A stretch of 64,000 nt of DNA from Solen grandis (Eukaryota > Mollusca > Bivalvia > Adapedonta > Solenidae). The position numbers and the translations under genes are program-made. The notes beneath the pieces are model-generated. The model was not told where the DNA came from, made no database searches, and worked only from the letters and a program-made list of their open reading frames with translations. Positions within the stretch are counted from its first letter, which is position 1. The number at the start of each line of letters is the position of its first letter. The DNA is taken from assembly GCA_021229015.1 (NCBI GenBank), contig CM037790.1, positions 53,298,901 through 53,362,900 on the forward strand. The letters are read 5' to 3'. Of this stretch, positions 51,379 to 63,900 are shown piece by piece.

Positions 51379-52380
51379 AGCTCGACTATTTGAAGAATAT
51401 GAGAGTTATTGTAATCACCCTTGCGTCGGCGTTGGTGTTGCAGCTTTTAATTAAAGTTTTGCATGCCAATTAATATCAACCTATATCTCAATAACCGTTT
51501 ATGGTATTGACTTGACAGTTTATGAATATGTTGATGGGCATCAGACAACCAAGGTAGATAACTTTTGACTGAAATTAATAGAAATTATGGCCCCTTTTTA
51601 ACTTTTAATTTTTGGTTAAAGTTTTGCATGCAATAGAAATTTTGGTTAAAGTTTTGCATGCAAGCTACTATCCAGCTTGTATCTCAATAACCATTCGTTG
51701 TATTGACTTGCCAGTTAATGAATATGTTTAGGGGCATCAGACAACCAAGGTAAATAGCTCCTGATGGAATATATTACAAATTTTGCCCCTTTTTGACTTA
51801 GAAATTTGGTTAAAGTTTTGCATGCAAAGTACTTTCATGCTTTTATCTCAGTATCCAGGCATGGGTTTACTTTGAAACTTCTTTAATATGTTCAGGGGTA
51901 TCATACTATAATGGCAGATAGTTTTTGACTGAATATAATGCAGATTAGGGCCACTTCTTGACTTAGACTTTTTGCTTAAAGTTTTGCATGCAAGCTTCTA
52001 TCCAGCTAATGCATATATCTCATAAATTGTTTATGGTATTGACTTGATAGTTTAGGAGTTTGTTCAGGGGCATCAGAAAACCAAAGAGGATAACTCTTGG
52101 ACTGAATTTTATTAAATTAAATTATGGCCCTTTTCTAACTTGGATACTTGGTTAAAGTTTTGCATGTACACTGTTATTATGCTTATGTCTCAGTAACTAG
52201 GCATGGGATTGATTTTATACTTCATTAACATATTTATGGATATTAGATTATCAAGGTGTATCATTTTTGACTATTATTATATACAGGGTATATGAAGGGC
52301 AAGAATTGAAATAGATTTCATTTGATTTACCAACAAGCATATTGAATAGTCGAGCGTGCTGTCCTCTGACAGCTCTTGTT
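51379..52380 (+). mobile_element. family A repeat, full length
   Basis: Starts AGCTCGACTATTTGAAGAAT and ends ATTGAATAGTCGAGC, hairpin GCTGTC-CTCT-GACAGC, TCTTGTT at 52380. Body as in the other copies. The clearest complete copy outside the GTPase gene. Confidence 0.75.
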
Positions 52381-53590
52381 GTTACTGGTTGTCACGCCTC
52401 TGCCTAATTCTTTAATTAGGCTTTGGTTAGCGAATAGAAAGAAAAGTTGCCGCACAGAAATTGACCTTTCCGGTTGTGCACCCCTAGGGGATAGCACCAA
52501 ACCGAAAGTAGCACACTAACACAAATTATGGGTGCAAAAATGTGCACCAATAGTGGACTGGTGACAATGCACAATTGCAAGCGGTTTGCAGCCGGGAAAA
52601 TTATTTATGTAAAGTTGTGAAATGGTGCATTCTGCTGAGTGTTTTTAGGACTGTTTTCTACCTCATTTAACGGGTAGTGACTGATATTCTGCTGGCAGTG
52701 TCATAATGATAATCCACAGATGTTGCAAACATTGTGTTGAATAACAAGGTAAAGTTAATGTAACAGGATTAAAATTATGTTATGTTATTCATTTCATTGT
52801 TATGGATCCAACAACAAGATTCTACGCATACTATTAGTTATTAACTGATTAATGTCTAACTTGATATCACAACTAAAGCATCAGTGCATTAAATCGATCT
52901 TCTCCCTGATTGCATGTACTTCTGTGCGAGGTTTTAATAAATTAAAATGACAAAGAATTTAAAAAAAAATGTGTTCAAAAACCCAATGACACAATGCCCT
53001 ACTTGTTGGCACCACTCTATTGCGTTAAATGTCAAACGAAATGTATTGTAATGTAAAAGGTTCTTCTACCTGCTTATATTCTCATGATTAAAATATGTTG
53101 TTGTAGTGCATTAATATTCAAATGCGAGATTTTCTTACCTGTATTTAAGTCTCATTGGTAGCGAAATTACATTACTAATCCCCTTTCTCCAAGAATATAA
53201 CTTAATATAGTATGGCAATAACTGCCATGGCAAAGACAAAGTACTTTAATTCAATTTCAGTATGTTAACATGTTTCAAATATCCAACAAACAGTTTATTG
53301 TACGAGTTTCATTACTTTGTTTACATGACACACGGAAGTGTCACTTGTTTATTCTGCGGCATCCTATGTTCCAGGAACTATTTCTCTATTTTAACCTGCA
53401 GATAAGTTAAAAACTATATGAACCTTACGCTAGTTTTTGTATGGAAATACTTTGTTAGGGTAATTGTGATGCTTCATATTAATTTATACTTATGGGATGC
53501 GCAGAAGTGGATGTGTTAGGATTTCCGCACATAAGATGCACTTTTATATGGCGGAAGTACCCATTTTACGGATTTCTCCGCACGGCGTCT
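52381..53590. other. non-coding stretch with a small palindrome
   Basis: GCCTAATTCTTTAATTAGGC (52401-52420) is a near-perfect hairpin. Otherwise no recognised feature; base composition becomes less AT-rich towards the promoter-like block at 53.59 kb. Confidence 0.4.
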
Positions 53591-53770
53591 GATTGGTGGA
53601 GGATCACCGATTATGGGAATTCCCTACTCTGATTGGCTAGAGGGCAGATGACTCAGTGTGACCTCATCACAAAGTATCCCGGCGCGCGAAAGTATAAATA
53701 AGGGAACGCAAGGCAGTTTGACAGCTTTCCATTTCGGACCAAAACATCCAAAATTTGTCAAACGTAAGAA
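53591..53770 (+). promoter_or_regulatory. promoter-like block: two CCAAT boxes, AP-1 site, TATA box, splice donor
   Basis: Inverted CCAAT boxes (GATTGG) at 53591-53596 and 53631-53636; TGACTCA (AP-1) at 53649-53655; GGCGCGCG at about 53681-53688; TATAAATA at 53693-53700. Sequence after about 53725 could be a short non-coding first exon ending at CAAAC then GTAAGA (about 53765). The layout resembles a histone- or stress-gene-type proximal promoter. No coding exon was found downstream, so the gene it serves is unknown. Confidence 0.5.
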
Positions 53771-54059
53771 AACCAGAAAGAACGCCGCCCGTAGCAATGT
53801 AAATATACATTAACTTTATAAAAGAATATATATCTATCAAGAGTATTTGAATATACAATTGGAACTCAATATAAATAACTTTAACATTATAAGGGAATAC
53901 ATATTTATCAAGTTAAGGGAAAATATATTGTATATGTAGAAAATATATAGGTACGGTATCTATTAAATCTTGTTATCCGCATGTCGAAATTAAAATACAA
54001 CAGTTACATGTATTTAATGATGTCTCGTATTTTATAAGTCCGCTGTATCTTAACTGAAT

Positions 54060-54150
54060 CACCATTCTCGACAACCACAACACAAATCCTGACAGAGTGT
54101 GGAGAGAGAGATAGGGAGAAAGAGATAGGTAGACAGAGAAAAAGAAACAT
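54060..54150. repeat. purine-rich GAGA-type low-complexity stretch
   Basis: Runs of GAGAGAGATAGGGAGAAAGA type near 54100-54145. Simple sequence only. Confidence 0.6.
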
Positions 54151-54279
54151 TCCTGCAGTAGGGATCTTACGCTACAGTATTAATAAGTGTATCAGTTAAG
54201 TATGTTAAATACATGTATAAATTTTGTCTTTCATGTATTAAAAGAAAAAACATTCGGACAAACATTCATTAAAAACTAA

Positions 54280-55310
54280 GGGAGATAATATAAAACAAAA
54301 ACGGAGAGTTCTGCTTCGTAGTCATTTGCTATCTATTTACATTTGAAGTTTCAAATCAATCTCTTGAACAGTTTACAGGTTGTGTACTGGACAAAATTAA
54401 TAAAAAAATAAAGGGAGATAATTAAAAAATTAGACCTGGTGGATTTATGTATCTTGGTCGCTGCACTGTTCCTATACTTGCCATCATTTTATGTTCAGTG
54501 ATTTTTTCCTTCTTTGAACGGGTCCTTTAAAAGGACCTATTCCCAATGCCAACAGGACCCGTACCCAAATTGTAAAATAAAATCCCTTGTCTTAATGATA
54601 AAATCATGAAATATCAATTTCAACAACTTAACATTGTTGCACATTTAAAAGGAATCTTACACCAGTATCTCAGCATAGTAATATAACCTGTTTTAGGGTT
54701 TTGCAAATGTACAATCATTCCTAATCTCATGATTTGCGATTCTTTTTTTTTTTCCCAATTAATTTATTTTCGCAATTCAAACATTCCCAATTTGAAAGTA
54801 CAGGACCTGTTCCCAATAGGCTGAAAAAAATTGCTGACGTTTAAAGGGAGATAATTCAAAAGTATTATGGTTCATTGTCACTCCAAACACCTCTCCTAGT
54901 CATCAATTTGTATGTAAAGTTTCAAGTAAATACAAGTACATGTATATAGTAAATGAGGTATGATCTGGAAGAAATTCACTATAAAATGAGATTAAGGGAG
55001 ATAATTGAAAAATTAGTCCAGGTAGAGTTATGGTTCTTGGTCACTGCATTTCCCAATCACGCCATCAGTCCATATTTAAAGTTTCAAGTCATTACCTTGT
55101 ACAGTTTTAAAGTTATACTCCCAACAAATCTTGAAAATATTAAAAAAGGGGGGGGGATTATTCCAAAAGTAAACCAGGAAGAATTAAGGTTCCTGGTCAC
55201 TGCACTACTCATAGTCGCATTCTATTCATATATGAAGTTGCAAGTTAATAATAATAATATCAAGTCAACAGGCAGGAAAAAAACAATATGCCCCTAATCA
55301 CAAATCTCTG
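54280..55310 (+). repeat. tandem repeat family G (AAGGGAGATAATT units), interrupted
   Basis: AAGGGAGATAATT-type words at about 54411, 54844, 54993 and 55146 are each followed by a TTCTTGGTCACTGCA-like block and a conserved AAGTTTCAAGTxAATAC block (about 150-bp period). 54513-54833 is an unrelated insertion bounded by GGACCTATTCCCAATG and GGACCTGTTCCCAATAGG. Non-coding. Confidence 0.6.
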
Positions 55311-55910
55311 GGGCATGAAAAAAATTATCCCATGGTCAAAATTAAGCTCAGATCAGTTTAAGATTAGTTCCAGGCATACTTTATAGCACATTTGGCGGGA
55401 CGCTTGTCAATCTGCTGGTGATTTTTGGGCAATTAACAGACGGATGCTAAACTCATTTTCACTCACACTTAAAATCAGCCCTGACATCGTGCATCTCGGT
55501 AGAATTGTTTACGAATCAAAAAGTTTCCCGCTGACGTACGGTCGGCCATCTTCAAAATCGACCAGGTGCCTAGTCTAAATCCGATCAAAACTACTCGCCA
55601 GTGTACTTTTCGATTGCCTGGCAGGCTTCGGTTGACACTGGACATTCACGTGACAGATGCTGATAGGGTCTCCCCTGTTCCTGAACTACATCCCAAAGCC
55701 TGGAAAGACATTTGAAAAAGCCTTGCTGATTACTTAATGGTCATCTTTGAAGTATATAGATGTATAGATAGCCTCTGTGTAATTCAGTTTATATTTCACC
55801 TTTTTTTCTGGAAAAAAATATTACTTTGAATAAAAGATGTGCCGTCATTTAACTGGAGATGCCATACTAGGACTAAGTCTTTTAAATTAGGACACATTCA
55901 GGTCATTTTT
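55311..55910. other. non-repetitive stretch, no identified feature
   Basis: Balanced composition around 55380-55700 but no splice-supported frame or known motif. Confidence 0.35.
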
Positions 55911-56179
55911 AGCTTGTCTGTTTCAAAGAAAAGTCGAGTTATTATGATGGCTGAAGTGTCGTCATGTAAAATTTTTAATGTAGCCAATTACTCAAACACT
56001 TTTAAAGGTATCATCACAAAACATGTAATAGTTGATAATCATGACAATGTGCAGTTGTAAGATAAGGGGCATTATTTTGAAAAGCTATGTTTTTGGAGTT
56101 ATGCCCCTTTTTAAGTTAGAATTTTGTTGTCAACATGTAAAACAGATGAGCATTGGCACTCCTCTGCAGATCTCTTGTT
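55911..56179 (+). mobile_element. short repeat (family F) with TTTTTAGCT start and TCTTGTT end
   Basis: Starts AGCTTGTCTGTTTCAAAGAA after TTTTT and ends GCAGATCTCTTGTT, 269 bp. It shares the terminal words of families A and B, but its body is unrelated and no strong 3' hairpin is seen. The 73-codon frame over it is not supported. Confidence 0.5.
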
Positions 56180-56503
56180 TAAAGAAATTCAGTCAATGTT
56201 AAAGAAATGATAGAAATATGCATATGTGTAATAGTTTATAGTATGGAAAGGTCTCATGCGCTGTGGGGGTAAAGGGGGCATCTTCTAGGTTAAACTTCAC
56301 TGAATGAAATACAACAAAAGCCTACATTATACATAGTAGTAAAATTCCCATCAGCTTGTTCTCGCAATTTCCCCGCACCCTCCTATGAGCCCTGACCTCT
56401 TTTCCCCAAAGTGAAAAACACTGAAATTTCAGCATATAGTACTAGTGTATACATTAGACATTTCCACAGTGTTCACTAGAACTAGCCAGTTAACCAGTTT
56501 TTT

Positions 56504-57824
56504 AGCTCACCTGAGCACAAAGTACTCAAGGTGAGCTTTTGTGATCGCCCTTCGTCCGGCGTCCGTCGTCATGCGTTGTCCGTCGTCAGTCGTCCGTCGT
56601 CAACAATTTGCTTTAAACGACATCTCCTCTGAAACCGCTGGACAGAATTTAATGAAACTTGGCAGGAATGTTCCTTGGGTGAGGCTCTACAAAAGTTGCT
56701 AAAATAAAGTTGATCCATGAAGAACTCTGGTTGCCATGGCTTCAAAAAGAAAAATAATTTGAAAAATTTAAAAATCATCTCCTTCAAAACTACTGGCCAG
56801 ATTTCAAAATAATTTGGTACAGATGTTCCTTGGGTCAACCTCTACCAAAGTTGCTAAAATTATTAAATTATTCCGCCAGGGGCGGGGCTTATTTGCCTTA
56901 TATGTATATAGAGAAACATTTAAACAACATCTCCTCTGAAACCACTGGACAGAATTTGATTAAACTTGGCAGGTATGATCCTTGGGTCAACCTTCACAAA
57001 AGTTGCTAAAATAAAGTTGATCCATGAAGAACTCTGGTTGCCATGGCAACAAAAAGAAAAAAAATTTGAAAACTTTAAAAATCATCTCCTTCAAAACTAC
57101 TGGCCAGATTTCAAAATAATTTGGTACAGATGTTCCTTGGGTCAACCTCTACCAAAGTTGCTAAAATTATTCCGATCCGTAAAAAACATGGCCACCAGGG
57201 GCGGGGCTTATTTGCTTTTTATGTATATAGGGAAAACTTTAATCAACATTTCCTCTGAAACCATTGGACAGAATTTGATTAAACTTGGCAGGAATGATCC
57301 TTGGGTCGACCTTCACAAAAGTTGCTAAAATAAACTTGATCCATATAGAACTCTGGTTGCCATGGCAACAAAAATAAATGAAAAATTTAAAAATCATCTT
57401 CTTCAAAACTACTGGCCAGATTTCAAAATAATTTGGTACAGATGTTCCTTGGGTCAACCTCTACCAAAGTTGCTAAAAAAATTTCCGATCCGTAAAAAAC
57501 ATGGCCGCCAGGGACAGGGCTTATTTGCCTTATATGTATATAGAGAAACCTTTAAACAACATTTCCTCTGAAACCAATGGACAGAATTTGATTAAACTTG
57601 GCAGGAATGATCCTTGGGTCAACCTTCACAAAAGTTGCTAAAATAAACTTGATCCATATAGAACTCTGGTTGCCAAGGCAACAAAAAGAAAAAAATATGA
57701 AAACTTAAAAAATCATCTTCTTTAAAACTACTGGCCAGATTTTAAAATAAATTGGTACAGATGTTCCTTGGGTCAACCTATTTTTCTCAGGTGAGCGATT
57801 TAGGGCCATCATGGGCCTCTTGTT
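56504..57824 (+). mobile_element. family B repeat, full length, four internal 313-bp units
   Basis: Starts AGCTCACCTGAGCACAAAGT. The block CATCTCCTCTGAAACC (or CATTTCCTCTGAAACC) recurs at 56621, 56928, 57247 and 57560. It ends TCTCAGGTGAGCGATTTAGG, a GCCATCATGGGC palindrome and CTCTTGTT. The apparent frames on both strands repeat with the units and are not genes. Confidence 0.78.
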
Positions 57825-57830
57825 CTTCTT

Positions 57831-58700
57831 AGCTCACCTGAGCACTTGTACTTAGAATGAGCTTTTGTGACCAACTTTCATCCGTTATGCGTCATCTGTC
57901 ATGCGTTGTCTGTCATCAAAAATTGCTTGTGAACATTCTAGAGGCCATAGTTTTGGCCCAATGTTCATAAAATTTGGTCAGGATGTTTGTATATATGATA
58001 TCTCAGATGAGTTTAAAATTGGGTCATGTGGGTCAAAAACTAGGTCACCAGGTCAAATCTTAGAAAATTTTAGTAAAACCTTGTGAACACTATAGAGGCA
58101 ACAGACTGTTTTAGCCCAATCTCCATGAAATTTGGTCAGGATGTTTGTCTACATGATATCTCAGATGAGTTTAGAATTGGGTCAAGTGGGGTCAAAAACT
58201 AGATCACCAGGTCAAATCTTAGAAAAATCATGTGAACACATTAGAGGTCACTTTTTTGGCAAAACATTAATGGACTTTGGTCTGAAGGTTTGTCAACATT
58301 AAATCTTGAGTTTGAAAATGGGTCACTTGGAATCAAAAGGTGGGTCACCAGGGCAAGTCATAGAAAAACTTATGAACACTAACCTTCATGTAACTTTGTC
58401 AGAATGATTGCCTTCATGAAATCTTGGATGAGTTCAAAACTGGGTCATGTGAGGTAAAAAAGTAGATCACCAGGTCAAATCTTAGAAAGAGCTTCTGAGC
58501 TCTGTAGATGTTAAATATTTGGTTCAATTTTCATGGAATTTGGTCAGAATGTTTGTCTACTTGAAATCTTGGATAAGTTCAAAACTGAGTCACATGGGGT
58601 CATAAAGTAGGTCACAAGGTCAAATCATAGAAAAAAAATGTGAACACTGTAGAGGTAACATTTTTGTCCCAGTCTTCATAAAACTTGATAACAGGCCATT
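57831..58700 (+). mobile_element. family B-related repeat, third subtype, 3' end lost
   Basis: Starts AGCTCACCTGAGCACTTGTA seven bases after the previous TCTTGTT. The body is a different set of tandem units (GGTCAGGATGTTTGT, ATGATATCTCAGATGAGTTT, TAGGTCACCAGGTCAAATCT) repeating every 160-180 bp. No 3' hairpin before the next element. Confidence 0.6.
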
Positions 58701-58788
58701 TTAGGAAAATTTCAATTTTGGAATTTGGATTTTTTTTTAGCAAAAAATAGACTCTTTGGGAAGAATTCACTAAATAATAAAGCTTTTT

Positions 58789-60190
58789 AGCTCACCTGAG
58801 CACAATGTGCTCATGGTGAGCTTTTGTGATCGCCTTTTGTCCAGCGTCCAGCATCCGTGCGTGTGTCCAGCGTCAACAATTTCTTTAAACAATATCTCCT
58901 CCTAAATCGCTGAATGGATTTTGACCAAACTTCACAGGAATCATCATTATGATGCCCAGAATCATCCTTATGATGCCCTCTATCAAGATTGTTCAAATTA
59001 TTATAGGTTGAAAAAGTAGGTCACAGGAACTTAAAATAGATTTTAAAAATGCAAATACTGAAAATCTTCTGCTAAACTGCAAGGCCTAGAGCTTAGATAT
59101 TTGGTGTGTTGCATTGTCTAGTGCACCTCTACCAAGTTTGTTCAAATCATGACCCTTGGCTCAAATTAGCCCCGCCCCAGGGGTCACTTGATTTTACATA
59201 GGCTTATATAGGAAAAAGACTAGAAAAATCTTTTTCTCAGAAACACAATGCCTGGAGTTTAGATATTTGGTGTGTAGCATTGTCTAATAGATCTCTACCA
59301 AGTTTGTTCAATCATGACCCTGGGGTCAAAATTGACCCCACCCCAGGGGTCACTTTAATTTACATAGGCTTATAGTAGAAAAAAACTAGGAAAATCTTCT
59401 TGTCAGAAACCACAAGGCCTGGAGTTGAGATATTTGGTGTGTAGCATTGCCTTATGAACATGTACCAGGTTTGTTCAAATCATGGCCCTGGAGTCAAAAT
59501 TGGCCCAGCCACAGGAGTCACTTGAATTTATAAAGGCATATAAATAGGAAAATCTAGAAAAATCTTCTTGTCAGAAACTACAAGGCCAGGAGTTTAGATA
59601 TTTGGTGTGTAACATTGCTTTATGGACATCTACCAAGTATGTTAAAATCATGGCACTGGGGACAAAATTGGCCCTGCCCCAGGGGTCACTTGATTTTAAA
59701 TGGGCTTAAATATGAAAATCTAGAAAAAATCTTCTTCTCAGAAACCAAAAGGCCTGGAGTTTAGATATTTGATGTTTAACATTGCCTTATATATGGACAT
59801 CTACCAAGTTTGTTCAAATCATGGCCCTGGGTTCAAAATTGGCCCCACTCAAGGGGTCACTTTATTTAACATAGACTTACATAAATTATGACAGATTTTT
59901 TTTAAAGATATCCTTGTCAGAAACCACAAGATCATGGGTTTAGATATTTGGTATATAACCTGGCTTTAGGGACCTTAGCCAGGTTTTCAAATCATGGCCC
60001 TGTGGTCAAAATTGGTCCCACGCTAGGGTTAACTTTTAGGACCACATGTAAACTTTTTGCATGGAATTAAAATTGTATTGCTGTTCTTCTGTATGGATTT
60101 TGTATTTAGTATGAATATGTTGTAAAAGGCAATTGAAAGCAACATTTCTCAGCTAGGTGAGCAATTCAGGGCCATCTTGGCCCTCTTGTT
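58789..60190 (+). mobile_element. family B repeat, second subtype, full length
   Basis: Starts AGCTCACCTGAGCACAATGT. The body has eight or so units of about 140-160 bp (TTAGATATTTGGTGTG, CTACCAAGTTTGTTCAAATC, CCCTGGGGTCAAAATTGGCC). It ends AGCTAGGTGAGCAATTCAGG, hairpin GGGCCATCTTGGCCC, TCTTGTT. The intact relative of 35288-36240. Confidence 0.75.
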
Positions 60191-60853
60191 TTTAAATATT
60201 TTTTGTGATTTAGCTTTCTTGCATTATTTTTATCATGAAATAAATTGAATCAGCTCTGGAAGGGGATTGAGTTACACACAAAAATCATTTTTAACTTAAA
60301 ATCATATAATCTATTTTCAGTTATCATTCTGTGTGCACTCAATTAAAAAGGAATGTTCGAATCATGTATCATGACAGCATTCTCACTCATTTTGTGTGCA
60401 GTCAATTATAATTTCAAGTTTTCAAAAATAAAAATAAATGCATTATCATTAACTATTTCTAAAACAAAATTGGCAATTCACCTACCTGAAATTTTGCCAG
60501 TTTTACAGTTTATTTGCAGGCTTTAATGCAATCTAGAAAATATATTGAGAAGTTCATATGAGCTAGTAGATCTAGTCAATCTTCTTTTTTTCTGTCCATT
60601 CTCCTACTCTAGAGCAAATGTTTACATGCTAATTAGATTTGTTGTTGTTTTGCAGTTACGAGAAATTCATATCATACATGCATGATTTCTAGATGGTTTT
60701 TCCTTAATATTTTTGCATATATATAGGCCTTAATAAGAATGTTCTTTGCATGAAATCCCAGATGAGTGCAAATTCAGGTAGGATCAAAATTTAGGTCACT
60801 TATTCAAATGTTAGAAAAGCATTGCAAACACTTTAGATGCCGCATTTTTCGTA
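60191..60853. other. non-coding stretch before the second gap
   Basis: AT-rich. A few words near 60745-60840 (GAAATCCCAGATGAGTGCAA) resemble the body of the third family B subtype. No genes. Confidence 0.4.
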
Positions 60854-60953
60854 NNNNNNNNNNNNNNNNNNNNNNNNNNNNNNNNNNNNNNNNNNNNNNN
60901 NNNNNNNNNNNNNNNNNNNNNNNNNNNNNNNNNNNNNNNNNNNNNNNNNNNNN
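60854..60953. other. assembly gap, 100 N
   Basis: Exactly 100 N; a join of unknown real size. The sequence on the two sides need not be adjacent in the genome. Confidence 0.95.
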
Positions 60954-63900
60954 TTTATTTTGATATGTGCGCATTTAAATAGAATTACACGCTAACTGAA
61001 TAAATTCGAAAATTGAATTCATATAAACACATACTGGTATGTGAGGTCACGGTCTTAATTCAGTGTTAATTAACAGGATGTTGAAATATTTAATGTATAA
61101 TATGTGAACATATTTTATTTTGTAATGTTTGTATAAGTATTTCTCGCGCGTTACTATGTACAGAACAGAGGAGATCTTTATTTAGATTCTCTACGTGTAC
61201 AGTGTAATGAATTTTTGCGAACGTTATCATGTTTACATGTTACGGTATAAGTTTGCAAAATATAGTTATGATATTGATTTTGAAAATCGAGAGTTTATTT
61301 TAAGACTTTGGTAAAAGTTATAAATAATGAAGCAGTTTTGCATTAAGCCCGCGAAATACGTTGTAAACATTTGTAGTTCGAATTAATTGTTGTGCGCCTA
61401 CATGGGGAAAATAATAGACAACATTTAAAAAAGGCTTATAAAATGATATTCGATCAATTTTACGACACTAGAGGGACCATAATTAAACAAGTGAACGATA
61501 GTAATAACCCTACTTATTTCCATTTCAAAATGTGAGTTGGGTGATAAAATGTTTCTTTGTAGGACACCATAGCAGTAGGTGTTCACAAAACATCATACAT
61601 TCAAGTTTGAAGTTCAGTATTTGTTGGTGGTGGAAATTTTAATAAAAGTTTTTTTCGGTTTTGTTTCTGCTGAAACATAGAGTAATCCGTTCCAATATAC
61701 AACAGGTTATTGTTATTATACAATAGTCTGTTAGTGTATATGAACCCCTGCTTTTTCTTTTAAAATGGCGATTGATTTTGTAAAGTCGTGGTTCAGCAAA
61801 AAAAGTCAGTTGGCGCAAGTAAATATTTAGACTTTAAAAGAGTAATTTCTGAAATATTTCGCATGCATTTATCAAGTTAACTGTCTGACAACCAGTGCAC
61901 AGAGTCTGACGGACGCGACATTGCATTCGAAAAAGTTATCGCATGTAGTCAGGTTTTTGTTTTTTTTTACATTTCTAAACCGAACATAAAACTCAAGGCC
62001 CATTGCAGACGGCGCATTATCAACCTGAATGAAGTTTATGTATCTAAAATCTTAATCATATTTAATCAGAAAGCCATGAAGTTGTGAAATAGGATCAAAA
62101 AGTGAATGTATCGGGAGTTAATATACACGTAAAACGTATCTCAAGTCGATCTAAATAACGTCAGGCAATTTCCATATCAACCAGTCCGTCAAGCGTACAG
62201 TCTGTATCCAGCCGTTGTTGCTATACAGTCGCGACTTGACAGCGATTCACCGTCATTCGCCAGGTATCCTGCACGTAAATGGCGACCGTTGCAAAAAAAA
62301 AATGCAAAATATGAACATATTCATGAAGGATCGTTTCAAAACATGTTGAGGCGAAAATTGCATTTATCATAAGTTCCTAGTTGAAATGTACATACAAAGT
62401 AATGATTGCACAGTTGAACATTGAAAGAAAATTAAAATATAACCATAGAATGAACTGCTATCAGTTTAATTGCTTTCATTTTCTAATAAAATAGACAGGT
62501 GAAATGTGTATACTTAAACAAATTCTGAAGTTTGCATCTTGTGTATAATTAAGGATTGTGTTAACCGGTCAATTCTCAGGCTGACATATATCATGTGTCC
62601 GTCGGCAGTTGCTATCGTTACATATAAACGTGCAGATTTCTTGTGAAACAGGGATGTACCTTTGACAGAATCGTGATTTCAAGCGAACATAACATTAAAC
62701 ACATTTTATTACCCTCATGCTTGTTTGATTTTAGGCTAAAACGCATTCCCCAACTTGTAACTTTCATGTTTTATTGGATAATTGAAAAAATATTCCAAGT
62801 TTTAAAATGATTTATTTGGCTTAAAATGTATTCAAGTTTTGTTCACCTTGTTATATTTATGTATGGTTGGCTAATTTTACAATGTTAAAGGTTTTCAATG
62901 TTAAAGGTTTTAAAATGATTTATTGATTTCTATGCAATACGATGTATGTTAAGGGTATTATACAAACAATTTTCTTTTAAACTTTACGAGAAACCATCAA
63001 AACATTCAATAATTTTAATTGTTAATTAAGTTCTTAAATATATGTTTGCAACGAAATTGAATTAAGTAATTAATAATGAAGTTGAAGCTCCTGTTCTGTT
63101 CTTATTATCATAGACATGTAATAATGGAATATATTTCAATAACAATTACATGTAATCATCGACATATATTGCTGATAATGGTCATTTGTATTCTGCATAA
63201 ATGTAGTTGGATTATCATATTTATTAGCACAAAATAGCACTATACATTTCCATATTCATAAACAATGGTAAACTTAGATACAATATTGAGAAATAGTAGG
63301 ACAATTCATTTTCAGAGACGAGTTTTGAGAATTTAGTTTTAAAGACTTTGAGAAAGAAAAAGGAATAACAAAGGATCCTAACATAAATTTCGTTAATTGA
63401 GTACACTTTTCATTAATATTTGTACAATACATTATGTGGGTACAGAGACACGGGGAGAAAGACAGACAGACAGAAATAGGGAGAGAGAGAGAGAGATTAT
63501 GAAGGTAAAATAATGAAACTTTCTTCAAAGTAATTTGAAACAGAATATTTATGTAGAAAATTAATAAAAAGAAACAGTCACACACATATATATATAAATA
63601 TTAGCGATTTTCTTTGCTGAGCAAACATATTTTTAGTTCATGTTCGGTCCCTTTATGTAATTATTATATCAGTTATTAAGTTTGAATGATTATAAACAAC
63701 TTAAGGAGTTGTATTGCGTTACCATGTTTTTCACAATAATTGTTTTTAAACAAGTTATGACATATAGTGTGCGTGCTATATCTATCATATCTTGGATGAA
63801 AATAATTTTTACACATTTGTGATGCAGTGTTTCTTTATAACAATTGATTATATGATTTAATTGATTGTATATTTGTAATTTTGATTTTTGTATTACTTCA

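Noticed and set aside
56569..57571. Overlapping frames on both strands at 56.6-57.6 kb as genes
   Set aside because: They repeat with the 313-bp internal units of family B and include near-identical peptides in successive units.
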